Source of the DNA: Methanobacteriota archaeon
Lineage (GTDB): Archaea > Thermoplasmatota > Thermoplasmata > Thermoplasmatales > GCA-001856825
DNA length: 42,755 bases
Assembly: GCA_017857235.1 (NCBI GenBank)
Contig: JAFMDN010000008.1
Coordinates: forward strand, 1 to 42,755
Direction of reading: 5' to 3'
Shown here: one piece after another, positions 7,828 through 16,727 of the stretch
Layout: the number at the start of each line of letters is the position of its first letter
How positions within the stretch are numbered: position 1 is the first letter of the stretch
Made by a program: the position numbers and the translations under genes
Notes under the pieces: model-generated
The model's database searches: none
Told to the model about the DNA's origin: nothing
The model's input: only the letters and a program-made list of their open reading frames with translations

Positions 7828-9327
7828 ATGTCTAAGGAACTCAAAGAATGGGGTTTGTTCATAAATAATGAATGGGTAAAATCAGATAGTAATGAAAGGG
7901 AGCCTGTAATAAACCCTGCAGACGGGAAGCCCATAGCCTATATACAAAAGGCCACAATAGATGATACTAAGAAAGCTATCGAAGCTGCCAGGGAAGCTTT
8001 TGATAAAGGGGAATGGCCTAGATTACCACCAGGTGTTAGAGCTGAGTATATTTTTAAACTTGCCAAGGCCTTGGAGGAAAGGATGCAAGAGTTTTCAATA
8101 GCTGAAACTGAAAACACAGGGAAACCGGTAAAACAGGTCTATGATTATGATATTGCATATACGGTGGACAATTTCAAATTTTATGCAGGGGCATCAAGGA
8201 TAATTGAGGGAATAGCAGCTAATGAATATATATCAGAAGGTACAAGTATTCTTAGGAGAGAACCTGTAGGTGTAGTGGGTGCCATTACGCCATGGAATTA
8301 TCCAATTATGATGGCAGGTTGGCGTGCAATTTCAGCACTTGCTGCTGGTAACACCGTTGTTATAAAACCAGCATCATATACACCTTTGACAACATTAATG
8401 TTAGCAGATCTGATTAAACAGGTAGGATTTCCAAAGGGAGTATTTAATGTTGTAACAGGTCCAGGGAGAACCGTGGGAGAAGAGTTAGCAAGAAATGATA
8501 AGGTAGATATGATTGCATTTACAGGTTCTAACGAGGTTGGTAAAAGAATCAGCGAGGTAGCATCAGGCTCGGTGAAGAGATTATCACTAGAATTGGGAGG
8601 CAAGGCACCATTCATAGTTTTCGATGATGCGGACTTAGATGCAGCAACTGAAGGGGCTGTAGTGGGAAGCTTAATAAATAATGGACAAGATTGTTCTGCT
8701 GCAACAAGGATTTATGTTCATGAAAAAGTTTTTGATAAATTCAAGGAACTTTTAATCAAGAAATTGAATAAAGTTGTAGTGGGCGATCCCAAGGATCCAA
8801 AAACGGACATAGGCCCTATGATATCAAAGGAACAGTTGAAAAAGGTCAAGGAATATATAGAAATAGGTAAAAAAGACGGAGAAATTCTCATGGACGGATC
8901 TTCATTCTCAATGGGAGAAGGATTTTTCATAAGACCGACATTGATTTATACAGACAACAATAAATCTAAAATAGTTCAGGAAGAGATTTTCGGACCGGTA
9001 CCTGTGATACTAAAGTTTAACACATATGAAGAGGTAATAGAAAAAGCAAACGATGTCATTTATGGTCTAGGGTCTTCAGTCTGGACTAAGGATGTAAAGA
9101 AAGCCATGAACGTTGCAAAAGACTTAAGATTTGGTACAGTATGGATTAACGACCATGCACCAATACCATCAGAATTACCCTGGTCACCTATGAGGAAATC
9201 GGGATATGGAGCTTCAACATCAAAATATGCATTGGAAGAGTTTACCGTGCTGAAGCATGTTTATGTGGATCTAACTGGGAAAGTTAGAAAGAGTTGGTAC
9301 TATCAGATATACGGTCAAAAGGATTAA
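7828..9327 (+). CDS. NAD(P)-dependent aldehyde dehydrogenase (betaine/aminobutyraldehyde type)
   Basis: 499 residues, with every residue needed for a hydrolytic ALDH: N157 in TPWNYP stabilises the oxyanion, E255 in LELGGK is the general base and C289 in GQDCSAA is the nucleophile. The GQDCSA pattern and overall sequence resemble betaine-aldehyde and 4-aminobutyraldehyde dehydrogenases. It would convert an amino- or other aldehyde to the acid in the cytoplasm, complementing the CoA-dependent dehydrogenase at 107-1564. It is leaderless, from a TATA box at 7801. It converges with the broken MFS gene, whose stop lies 60 nt downstream. The particular aldehyde is not predictable. Confidence 0.87.
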   Translation: MSKELKEWGLFINNEWVKSDSNEREPVINPADGKPIAYIQKATIDDTKKAIEAAREAFDKGEWPRLPPGVRAEYIFKLAKALEERMQEFSIAETENTGKPVKQVYDYDIAYTVDNFKFYAGASRIIEGIAANEYISEGTSILRREPVGVVGAITPWNYPIMMAGWRAISALAAGNTVVIKPASYTPLTTLMLADLIKQVGFPKGVFNVVTGPGRTVGEELARNDKVDMIAFTGSNEVGKRISEVASGSVKRLSLELGGKAPFIVFDDADLDAATEGAVVGSLINNGQDCSAATRIYVHEKVFDKFKELLIKKLNKVVVGDPKDPKTDIGPMISKEQLKKVKEYIEIGKKDGEILMDGSSFSMGEGFFIRPTLIYTDNNKSKIVQEEIFGPVPVILKFNTYEEVIEKANDVIYGLGSSVWTKDVKKAMNVAKDLRFGTVWINDHAPIPSELPWSPMRKSGYGASTSKYALEEFTVLKHVYVDLTGKVRKSWYYQIYGQKD

Positions 9328-9386
9328 TTTTATTCTTTTTTAAAATTTAATATGGTAAAATATAATAAAATAATTAAATTTTTATT

Positions 9387-10799
9387 TTAGCTGGGGGCTC
9401 CTTCAGATGAAGATTTTTGGTTTTCTTCCGTTATATCCTCTAGAGATGCATTTTTAGTTTCCTTAAGTCCGAAGGACAGTAAACCTCCGATCAAAGACAC
9501 AATTGCTAATCCCATAAGTACTTCTTTCAGTCCGTACCGGAGAAGTAAGTAGGTAAAATAGAACGTTGTTAACGCCGCTCCTGCTTTTCCAGCAGCAGCT
9601 GAAATTCCGTGACCTGTAGTTCTGAATTTAACAGGATATATTTCAGCAGGAATAATGAATGTAGTGGTATTCGGTCCGAAATCTATGAAGAAGAAAGTTA
9701 ATGCATAAAGCAGGAACATTAAGTTCACAGGTAGCATAAATCCAGTTATTTTGGTGCCTTTAGTAATCATTTCAGATGATACAACGAAGTATAATATGGC
9801 CATTCCAAAGAATCCTGAGATTTGGAGTGTCTTTCTGCCTATTTTATCGATAAATGCCACTGCGGAGAAATACCCAAAGAAACCTACCATGAACGGAACT
9901 CTGGCGAGTACTATCTTTTGCTCCAGAGAGTGAGGTGGAATAATCTGGGAAGTAATTGGGCCAGAGAATATACCAGTACCATAGAATGCTATATCCCAAA
10001 GGAACCATGAACCGGCAGTTACTATTAACATTTTCCAATAATTTGATATGAAAGCCCTGAAATTATTAACCCTTGTATCATTAATAGAACTGATGTTTGC
10101 GTCGGATTTAACAAATTTTGCAGCTTTTTCTGCCATTACCTTATCCTTTAGAACATATGCTGAATATCTGGGTGTTTCAGGTAATTTTCTTCTTAAATAG
10201 ATCACAGCTAATGCAGGAATTGCACCAAAGCCGAGCATGAGTCTCCATGCCAATTCAGGAGGTAGTGCAGCTACACTTCCTAAACCCACTGCTACTGCAG
10301 TTAACGAGCCTATACCCTGGTTGGCAAAAACCAAAGCAATAAGCTTTCCTCTATCTTTTACGTTGGCATATTCACTCATAATTGTTGCACTTACCGGATA
10401 GTCCCCTCCGATTCCTATACCAAGAATAAACCTAAATGCGAAAAGAGACCAATAATTCCATGCAAATGCGCTTAATATTGCACCGACAGCGAGAACCGTT
10501 GCTTCTATTCCATATATGGATTTCCTACCAAATTTATCAGCGAGTGTTCTCCACATCAGCTGACCAATTACAGCTGCTATTATGGCAGATGAACCTATTA
10601 AACCAGCGCCTGCTAATGCATTTCCTGCTGATATATGTATACTCGTACCTTAGTTACCTTCCAACAATATTAATACTATACCTATTATAAAGAGATCATA
10701 GGCATCTGTAAAAAACCCCATACCAGAGGTGAACTATATCTTTAGGTGTTGGAGTCCTAAAGGGACATTATCTATGTCCTTGAATGCGCTTTGACCCAA
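9387..10799 (-). pseudogene. MFS metabolite transporter interrupted by two in-frame stop codons
   Basis: The frame open from 10556 to 9387 (389 residues) begins at WRTLADKFGRKS, i.e. after transmembrane helix 2, and encodes the rest of a sugar/organic-acid or phosphate-type MFS permease. Upstream in the same frame the missing N terminus is plainly readable: SGMGFFTDAYDLFIIGIV (helix 1, about 10670-10725) and AGLIGSSAIIAAVIGQL (helix 2, about 10557-10610). They are separated by TAA at 10650-10652 and preceded by TAG at 10734-10736; no frameshift is needed. The family usually has a tryptophan or valine at the TAG position. The likely start is TTG at 10797-10799. As it stands the protein cannot be made full length without read-through. 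A start at the internal ATG would give a transporter lacking helix 1 and most of helix 2. Confidence 0.82.
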
Positions 10800-10897
10800 A
10801 ATGGTAAATATCGAAGTTTGAGTTAAGAAATAGCAATATATTGAAAGTGGCTGGAAATATATTATGTTCCGGTAGTTTCTCTATTTAGGAAGGATTA

Positions 10898-11380
10898 TTA
10901 TACAAAATTAGAGGAACTTTCATCCATAAGATTGATGGAAGAAAAATCCATTTCCTTATGAATTTCCAATATGGTCCTAGTATCAGATCTTTCAATCTCT
11001 GGTATAGACGATAATTTGTCAAGAATCTTGGTATATTCATCTTTATTTTTTGTGATGGTATAAATGATAAAGTCCACGTCTCCCAATAAAAAATATATTG
11101 AAACAACCCCTGGGATTTCCTTGAGCTTGGATGCAATTATGTCCTTGTAGTTGGGCCCGTACTTTCCCCTTATCATGGTTAATGTCTGGAATCCGAATCC
11201 TAACTTTGTGTAATCAATTTCTGCTCTAATTCTCTTAATATACCCCTGATCTTGCAAATTTTTAATTCTTTTGCTTACGGCAGAAGGTGAAAATAATCCA
11301 ACCTTTAAACCAATTTCCTTAAGAGAAAGAGTAGCATCTTCCTGCAGTATTTTCAATATACGGAAATCAAATACATCCAT
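10898..11380 (-). CDS. Lrp/AsnC family transcriptional regulator
   Basis: 160 residues. The N-terminal winged helix-turn-helix (about 4-55, DFRILKILQEDATLSLKEIG) is followed by a RAM/AsnC ligand-binding domain with the GDVDFI motif near 103. Such proteins are cytoplasmic, form dimers or octamers and respond to amino acids. Its place beside amino-acid catabolism and transport genes makes them plausible targets, but no operator can be proven here. A TATA-like TTTTATATTC lies about 27 nt before the ATG, so the gene is probably leaderless. It lies upstream of the broken MFS gene on the same strand, with about 100 nt between them. Confidence 0.85.
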   Translation of the reverse strand: MDVFDFRILKILQEDATLSLKEIGLKVGLFSPSAVSKRIKNLQDQGYIKRIRAEIDYTKLGFGFQTLTMIRGKYGPNYKDIIASKLKEIPGVVSIYFLLGDVDFIIYTITKNKDEYTKILDKLSSIPEIERSDTRTILEIHKEMDFSSINLMDESSSNFV

Positions 11381-11430
11381 ATTTAAAAATAGAAGAATCG
11401 AATATAAAATTTTTTAATAATTTTAGATAT

Positions 11431-13053
11431 TCAATAATATAATATTCCGGTTTCACCATCAAGACAAACATTTTTTCCATTTTCTGGAACAAATCTAAAA
11501 TTAAAATTTGTACAAATACCGATGCCGCTTTTAAGGAGTTTATCTCTTAACTTATTGGGAGGATCAATTTGGAATAAAATTATTTTGGCACCAGAAGGTA
11601 TATTTCCAGAATAATTGATGATATCTTTTCCGAATTCACCACATACGGTTTTACCATTATATTGGCCCCTTCCTATGAATTCACCGTTTATGTGTATCTT
11701 AACATCATTAGTTCCTCCAAAGATAAAATAATCCTCCCCTGATACAACTATAAATTTTCTGCCCTTCTCAAAACCGATATTTTCTGATACTTCTCTGATG
11801 TAATCAGTGACATCATAATTTTCCCGGAATTTTATAAGAATAGGGCTTATATTATGATAAGCAAGCATCTGCCGATACAACTTTTCATTGTAGGTCAGAC
11901 CAAAAATATTGTTCCTTGGTCTCATGGATGATATTATCTTAATTGTTGAACCGTTCTTTGTAAATGCAATGATATCAAATCCCAGATTATCACTTATAAG
12001 AGATGCAGATTCTCCCATGGAGAATGATATGGGGTTGTAATCATAATTTTCCACATCTGCTTTGAAACTCTGAAATTTCTCAGAATAATTAATAGTATCT
12101 ATCAGGAATTTAACGGCCTCAATGGGATATTTCCCAATTGCTGTTTCATCCGTGAGTAAAAATGAATCAACTCCATCGTATACTGCATTGGTTATATCTG
12201 ATATCTCAGCCCTCGTTGGCTCATCCATAAGAACCATAGATTCAAGAATCTGTGTAGCAAGTATAACTTGCCTCCCTATATTTTTAACTTCTCGGGTTAT
12301 TCTCTTTTGTGCTACGGCCACTTCACTTAATGGCAATTCTACACCTAGATCGCCTCTCGCCACCATCACAAAGTCACTATACATGGCAATCTTGGATGAA
12401 TTTTTAACACCAATAGCGGTTTCGATTTTTGCTATAACTAATTGATTACCCCCCATTTCACTTATTGTATCTTTTAATGACTTAGCATCCTCCTCATCCT
12501 GAGTAAATGATAATGCAAAAAAGTCTACTTCCTGTTTGATTCCCTCCTCTAAAAATTTTCTATCTCTTTCTGTTAATGACCCTAGGTCTAGTTTTATACC
12601 CGGTATATTAACTCTTGCTTTTGACCTTAAAATTCCATTGTCCAGAGACTCTGTAATTATGAAGTTGCTCTCATTGGTTAAAACCTTAAGTCTTATCTTT
12701 CCATCGTTTAGATAAATAATATTGCCGGAATTGAGTTGTTTCAATATATCGTTATTGTTTAATTGTATCTCTCCTTTCTCACCTATTTTATACTTATTAC
12801 CCTTAAAAATTTGGAACTGGCCTGTTGGAAAATCATTTGTCCTTAGCTCTGGTCCCTTTAAATCAATCATTACGGCAAAATCATTTCTTGATCCATATGA
12901 GTTCTTTATTAATCCTATGTACTTTTTAATATCAGAAATTTCCATATGTGCACTGTTAAATCTAAAAACTCTGACACCCATATTTTTTAACTGGCGAAGT
13001 TTTTTGGAATCCATAATGGATGGGCCTAATGTTACTATTATCTTTGATTTCAT
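11431..13053 (-). CDS. pyk: Pyruvate kinase with degenerate phosphohistidine-like tail
   Basis: 540 residues from the ATG at 13053. A longer frame from a TTG at 13101 adds 16 residues unlike the family, so I reject it. The family N terminus KSKIIVTLGPS is followed by MIDLKGPELR, the catalytic-loop AKIETAIG with its lysine and glutamate, the metal-binding VARGDLGVELP and LATQILESM. It converts phosphoenolpyruvate and ADP to pyruvate and ATP. After the normal C domain (ending near 440) there is an extra region of about 95 residues resembling the PEP-utiliser mobile domain attached to Bacillus-type pyruvate kinases, ending GETGILYY. The TSHAA histidine motif is missing. The gene diverges from 13162 and stands alone. 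Confidence 0.9.
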   Translation of the reverse strand: MKSKIIVTLGPSIMDSKKLRQLKNMGVRVFRFNSAHMEISDIKKYIGLIKNSYGSRNDFAVMIDLKGPELRTNDFPTGQFQIFKGNKYKIGEKGEIQLNNNDILKQLNSGNIIYLNDGKIRLKVLTNESNFIITESLDNGILRSKARVNIPGIKLDLGSLTERDRKFLEEGIKQEVDFFALSFTQDEEDAKSLKDTISEMGGNQLVIAKIETAIGVKNSSKIAMYSDFVMVARGDLGVELPLSEVAVAQKRITREVKNIGRQVILATQILESMVLMDEPTRAEISDITNAVYDGVDSFLLTDETAIGKYPIEAVKFLIDTINYSEKFQSFKADVENYDYNPISFSMGESASLISDNLGFDIIAFTKNGSTIKIISSMRPRNNIFGLTYNEKLYRQMLAYHNISPILIKFRENYDVTDYIREVSENIGFEKGRKFIVVSGEDYFIFGGTNDVKIHINGEFIGRGQYNGKTVCGEFGKDIINYSGNIPSGAKIILFQIDPPNKLRDKLLKSGIGICTNFNFRFVPENGKNVCLDGETGILYY

Positions 13054-13161
13054 CAAATGACATAATTTAATCTTAAGTTTATCTTTTTGGGGGAACTTCA
13101 ATATTTTTAAAATATAAGTATTTAGAAATAATGCGGAAATACGAACACTACAGAACTTACC

Positions 13162-13431
13162 TTGAACGCTATTAAATGCCCGTTGTGCAATTTCCTACAT
13201 AATTACAAGGTTACGGTTAAATATGATTCTAATCCTCCTGAGGATGGTAAGCCTTATTTCAATATGGCAAAAACAATTGAGAAGGTTAATGGGGAGTTAA
13301 AGGAAATAACTGTTTATGAAATTGAAGCAAGATGCCCTTACAGGGGTATTCCATTCAGAATCCTAGTAGATCCAAAAATACCAGAAGGAACTTATCCGGT
13401 TGAATTTATTGTTGAGGCAGTTTTTCCATAA
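13162..13431 (+). CDS. Small conserved-looking protein with N-terminal CxxC
   Basis: 89 residues, function not recognised. It begins NAIKCPLCNF, a CxxC pair; a third cysteine occurs in RCPYRGIPF, so a zinc site is possible but incomplete. The body is beta-rich and ends in EFIVEAVFP. No ATG is available: TTG at 13162 is the best start. A TATA-like AAATATAAG near 13110-13118 predicts transcription start around 13138, leaving a leader of about 24 nt without a clear ribosome-binding site. Its last 26 nt overlap the convergent hydrolase gene on the other strand. Codon and composition look native. Confidence 0.6.
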   Translation: MNAIKCPLCNFLHNYKVTVKYDSNPPEDGKPYFNMAKTIEKVNGELKEITVYEIEARCPYRGIPFRILVDPKIPEGTYPVEFIVEAVFP

Positions 13432-13969
13432 TATTATAGCTTTTTAAAATCTCTTCCAATTCATTAATTGATATAACACGGGTACCGTAGACTTTTCGAA
13501 AATAATTCTCCCAGTCTTTATCTATGTAAGAAGCCACTGCCTCCTTAATTACGAAGGTATTGTACCCCCTAAAAAATGCATCAGCAACAGTGTGCCTAAC
13601 ACATATGTCTGCATCAAGTCCTATAAAGAATAATGAGTCAGCTTTCAATGCTCTCAGATAATTGTCTAATATCGTTCCATAAAAACCACTATATGTGTGT
13701 TTATAGATGACTATGTCATCTGGCTTTGGCTTCAATTCATCAATTATATCAGACGAAGGGTCATTCTCCATAGAATGGTTACCCCAAACATTAAGCTCAA
13801 AATCTAGAGGATTGTGAGAATCCTTAAGATAAATTATTTTCCCCCCGATTTTTCTGAAGTAATTAACAACATAAATTGATGGTTCTATCAAAGACTTTGA
13901 TTGGTCTGTACTCAATCTACCATGTACGAATTCGTTAACCATATCAACAACTATTAAAACTGGCTTCAT
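13406..13969 (-). CDS. Isochorismatase-fold cysteine hydrolase (nicotinamidase-like)
   Basis: 187 residues. The catalytic triad of the family is visible: D9 in VVDMVNEF, K90 in IYKHTYSGF and C123 in DADICVRHTV. Possible metal ligands D50 and H52 (KDSHNP) and H65 resemble nicotinamidase/pyrazinamidase, which hydrolyses nicotinamide to nicotinate in NAD salvage; other members act on different amides. The SGFYGT segment after the lysine is typical. Its 3' end overlaps the convergent gene at 13162-13431 by 26 nt, which is unusual but intact on both sides. Subfamily assignment is uncertain. Confidence 0.8.
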   Translation of the reverse strand: MKPVLIVVDMVNEFVHGRLSTDQSKSLIEPSIYVVNYFRKIGGKIIYLKDSHNPLDFELNVWGNHSMENDPSSDIIDELKPKPDDIVIYKHTYSGFYGTILDNYLRALKADSLFFIGLDADICVRHTVADAFFRGYNTFVIKEAVASYIDKDWENYFRKVYGTRVISINELEEILKSYNIMEKLPQQ

Positions 13970-14018
13970 GTATAATGTATTGAAATTCGGATCATATATG
14001 TTTCGAACACGTGTTCAA

Positions 14019-14453
14019 TCATAATATGGACGGCTGTATAACTGCCAATAATTTAGGTTCTCCAAGAATTTCTATATAGATAAAACCAGCGGGTTCAAGA
14101 TCTATTTCGCACAAATCCAATCTCTGAAGAATCATTTCAATCTGAGGTCTGTGAGTGATTAATATGGAGTTCACATTTTTGATCAATAAATTATCAATGA
14201 ATGAATCTATTTCAACATAACTACTCTTCTCATCCAATGATTCAGAAATTTTAACCTTATCAGTATCTTCGATATAGCCTGCTGTCTGAATACACCTCTT
14301 TGATGGACTTGAAAATACATCATAATGCTGACCGTATAGAACATTCTTTAAGACATCTATTGACTTTAATAATTTTGGAATTCCATAACTTGATAATGAT
14401 TTATCCGGAAGGTTCTTATCATATTCTCCATGTCTCATTACTATTAATTTCAT
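14019..14453 (-). CDS. Histidine-phosphatase superfamily protein (SixA-like)
   Basis: 144 residues. The N-terminal RHG motif (R7, H8, G9) supplies the phospho-accepting histidine, and a second histidine sits in LITHRPQIE near residue 102. The short length matches SixA-type phosphohistidine phosphatases rather than phosphoglycerate mutase. Substrate unknown. It is divergent from the ABC exporter operon that begins at 14532. Confidence 0.75.
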   Translation of the reverse strand: MKLIVMRHGEYDKNLPDKSLSSYGIPKLLKSIDVLKNVLYGQHYDVFSSPSKRCIQTAGYIEDTDKVKISESLDEKSSYVEIDSFIDNLLIKNVNSILITHRPQIEMILQRLDLCEIDLEPAGFIYIEILGEPKLLAVIQPSIL

Positions 14454-14504
14454 AACACGGGAAACGTTTCATTGAATTTGTAGTAATTTATGACGGGTAA
14501 ATCA

Positions 14505-14512
14505 TTTATATA
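14505..14512 (+). promoter_or_regulatory. TATA box of the ABC exporter operon
   Basis: TTTATATA begins exactly 27 nt before the ATG at 14532. This supports that ATG, rather than the in-frame ATG at 14490, as the translated start of a leaderless message. Confidence 0.6.
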
Positions 14513-14531
14513 TATTTTTGATAAATGCTTC

Positions 14532-14840
14532 ATGTATTTGAATTATAAAAACACTCCAGCCAGAAAAGGAATGATTTCGAAGGATGGAATTTTTCTGGTA
14601 TTAAACGAATCCTCAATATATGAATTTTGGAAAAGCCTTGTGAAAAGAGCCAGATCCAAATTTTTTCAAAGTCCAGGCGTATCAAGTTTTTATATGATTA
14701 TCGAAGGTGGAAATAAATCTTCCGAAAGAAGCATATCCAAATTACCCGTGAAAATAATTTTAAAGGAACCAATTAAAATAATTCGAATGTTAAGCGGAAA
14801 ATTTAAATTAATATATTCCCTCGAAATGGAGGTGAACTAA
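14532..14840 (+). CDS. Unknown small protein, first gene of an ABC exporter operon
   Basis: 102 residues from the ATG at 14532, chosen because a TATA box lies 27 nt upstream; the in-frame ATG at 14490 lies above that box and would not be transcribed. No domain is recognised. The protein is basic and mixed alpha/beta, with no transmembrane helix or cysteine. Its stop codon is directly followed by the ATG of the ABC ATPase, and a GGAGGTGA ribosome-binding site for that gene (14829-14836) sits within its last codons. The tight coupling suggests a role in the exporter's regulation or assembly, which is inference only. Confidence 0.6.
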   Translation: MYLNYKNTPARKGMISKDGIFLVLNESSIYEFWKSLVKRARSKFFQSPGVSSFYMIIEGGNKSSERSISKLPVKIILKEPIKIIRMLSGKFKLIYSLEMEVN

Positions 14841-15833
14841 ATGTATTCCGTTGAAACTTATAATCTCACTAAAATATATTCCAATGGAGTTAAAGCAGTT
14901 GATAAAATAAATTTGCAGATAAACGAAGGGGAAATATATGGGCTCTTAGGGCCTAATGGGGCAGGGAAGACAACCACAATCAAAATGTTAACAACAGCAT
15001 TGAAACCTACTGAAGGTAGTGCTAAGGTGGCAGGCTATGACATTGTAAAGGAATCCATGAAGGTGAGAATGAACGTAGGAATAGTCCCTCAAGATCTTAC
15101 TGCCGACGAGGATCTTACTGGTATGGAGAATCTATTGATGGTTTCAAAATTCTATAATGTGCCATATGGAAAGGCTAAGGAAAATATAGATAAACTTGTT
15201 AAATTGGTTGATTTAAGAGATTCTATCAATAAACTTGTAGGGCAATATTCAGGGGGTATGAGGAGAAGGCTTGAATTAATTATGGGACTGGTACATAATC
15301 CAAGGGTACTTTTCTTGGATGAACCGACTCTGGGGCTAGATGTTCAAACACGTTCACTTATGTGGGAATATATTAGGAATATACAGCAGATTGAGAACAT
15401 AACAATAATTCTTACAAGTCATTATTTGGAGGAAGTAGATGCTTTATCGAATAGACTATCTATTATAAACAAGGGGAAAATTGTTGTTACAGGAACTCCC
15501 GAAGAATTAAAGAAAAGCATTGGGGGTGATATAGTTGTTCTGACATTCAAAAATGGGAAAGAGGCATTGCAAGCGACTGATATTCTTAAGACATATAAAG
15601 CTTCAAGAATTACAGAACTGAGCATTAAAATAAAATCATCTGATTTTTCAAAAGACTCCCAAACTATTCTTGGTATTTTGAAAGAGTCAAATCTTGAACC
15701 ATTAAGAATACAGGTGGAAAAGCCATCTCTGGACACAGTCTTTCTGGAATATGTGGGCAGAAGTCTGCCAGATGAAGAAGGGGATTCAGACTCCAGAAAG
15801 ATGATGCTAATGATGAGGAGGTTGAGAAAGTGA
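14841..15833 (+). CDS. ABC-2 type exporter ATP-binding protein (DrrA/NatA-like)
   Basis: 330 residues: Walker A GPNGAGKTT near 36-44, signature YSGGMRRR, Walker B VLFLDEPTLGLD, and a C-terminal domain of about 100 residues as in the DrrA/CcmA group of drug, lipid or sodium exporters. It has a strong GGAGGTGA ribosome-binding site. Its last 4 nt overlap the GTG start of the permease gene, so the two subunits are translationally coupled and should form the A2B2 exporter at the membrane. The substrate is unknown. Confidence 0.88.
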   Translation: MYSVETYNLTKIYSNGVKAVDKINLQINEGEIYGLLGPNGAGKTTTIKMLTTALKPTEGSAKVAGYDIVKESMKVRMNVGIVPQDLTADEDLTGMENLLMVSKFYNVPYGKAKENIDKLVKLVDLRDSINKLVGQYSGGMRRRLELIMGLVHNPRVLFLDEPTLGLDVQTRSLMWEYIRNIQQIENITIILTSHYLEEVDALSNRLSIINKGKIVVTGTPEELKKSIGGDIVVLTFKNGKEALQATDILKTYKASRITELSIKIKSSDFSKDSQTILGILKESNLEPLRIQVEKPSLDTVFLEYVGRSLPDEEGDSDSRKMMLMMRRLRK

Positions 15834-16633
15834 GTGGCCTAATACCTTTGACAATGAGAGAAATTAAAAAATGGTATAGAAATCCCACATTCTTTATAGT
15901 AGGACTTTTACAGCCACTATTCTGGATAGCGTTGTTTGGTAGCGCTTTTGATATAACCAGAACTGCTCCACAGTACTCATATTATATATTGCAAGGGGCG
16001 CCTAACTATATAACTTTTATAATTGGTGGAATTGCCACGACCACAGCTCTATTTACAGGAATGTTTGCAGGTATGAATATTATTTGGGACAGAAGGTTGG
16101 GACCTCTAGGCAGGTTTTTAGCTTCACCAATTAGGAGGAGTTCTATTGTTATGTCTAAGGTTTTAGGGGCTACCGTCAGAATAATCGTACAGATTTTTAT
16201 ATTATTCTTGGCAGCACTGTTAATTCCGTCGGGTCTAATACTGCCTAAAAATTTCAACATTCTTGATGTTTTAATAATCGCAGTAACAGTATTGTTAATC
16301 GGTATATTCTTTGCATCTTTATTCTCTGCTATAGCTATAAGAATAACCAGACAGGAAACAATAATGGGAATTGTTAATTTAGTAAATCTGCCACTGATGT
16401 TTGCAAGTTATGCTCTATTTCCGAAAAACCTGATGGCGCCATGGATAGGAAATATTGCACAATATAATCCGGTTTCTTGGTCCGCTATTATAATCAGAAC
16501 TATAATAATAAATGGCAAATTATCACAAGCACAATGGAATACGGTTTTAAACAATTTTGTTTATTTGCTATTAACTACATTATTTGTTGTAGTCATAACC
16601 ATAATTCTAGCGGAGAAGGAAATTAGAAATTAA
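15830..16633 (+). CDS. ABC-2 type exporter permease
   Basis: 267 residues beginning with GTG, which overlaps the ATPase stop as GTGA. About six hydrophobic segments are visible after an N-terminal amphipathic stretch REIKKWYRNPTFF. The MNIIWDRRLGPLGRFLASPI loop is the typical ABC-2 membrane-protein signature following helix 2. It is the membrane partner of the ATPase at 14841. The operon ends here, with an AT-rich T run after the stop that could serve as terminator. Confidence 0.86.
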   Translation: MSGLIPLTMREIKKWYRNPTFFIVGLLQPLFWIALFGSAFDITRTAPQYSYYILQGAPNYITFIIGGIATTTALFTGMFAGMNIIWDRRLGPLGRFLASPIRRSSIVMSKVLGATVRIIVQIFILFLAALLIPSGLILPKNFNILDVLIIAVTVLLIGIFFASLFSAIAIRITRQETIMGIVNLVNLPLMFASYALFPKNLMAPWIGNIAQYNPVSWSAIIIRTIIINGKLSQAQWNTVLNNFVYLLLTTLFVVVITIILAEKEIRN

Positions 16634-16698
16634 ACTATATTTTTTTTAATTTGTTAATTGCTTGGAATAATTACAAATACGTATAACATTGATCACTA

Positions 16699-16706
16699 TT
16701 TATATA
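16699..16706 (+). promoter_or_regulatory. TATA box of the small membrane protein gene
   Basis: TTTATATA with its core about 27 nt before the ATG at 16728, again predicting a leaderless mRNA. Confidence 0.55.
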
Positions 16707-16727
16707 TGTCATTAAAATAACTATCAA

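Noticed and set aside
10650-10736. Stop-codon recoding (pyrrolysine or selenocysteine) in the MFS gene
   Set aside because: The two stops differ (TAG and TAA), no pyl genes or selenocysteine-type element are seen, and MFS proteins do not need either residue; simple nonsense mutations fit better.
13131-13175. ATG at 13131 as the start of the 13162 gene
   Set aside because: That frame ends after 14 codons and the TATA box predicts transcription start near 13138, downstream of this ATG.
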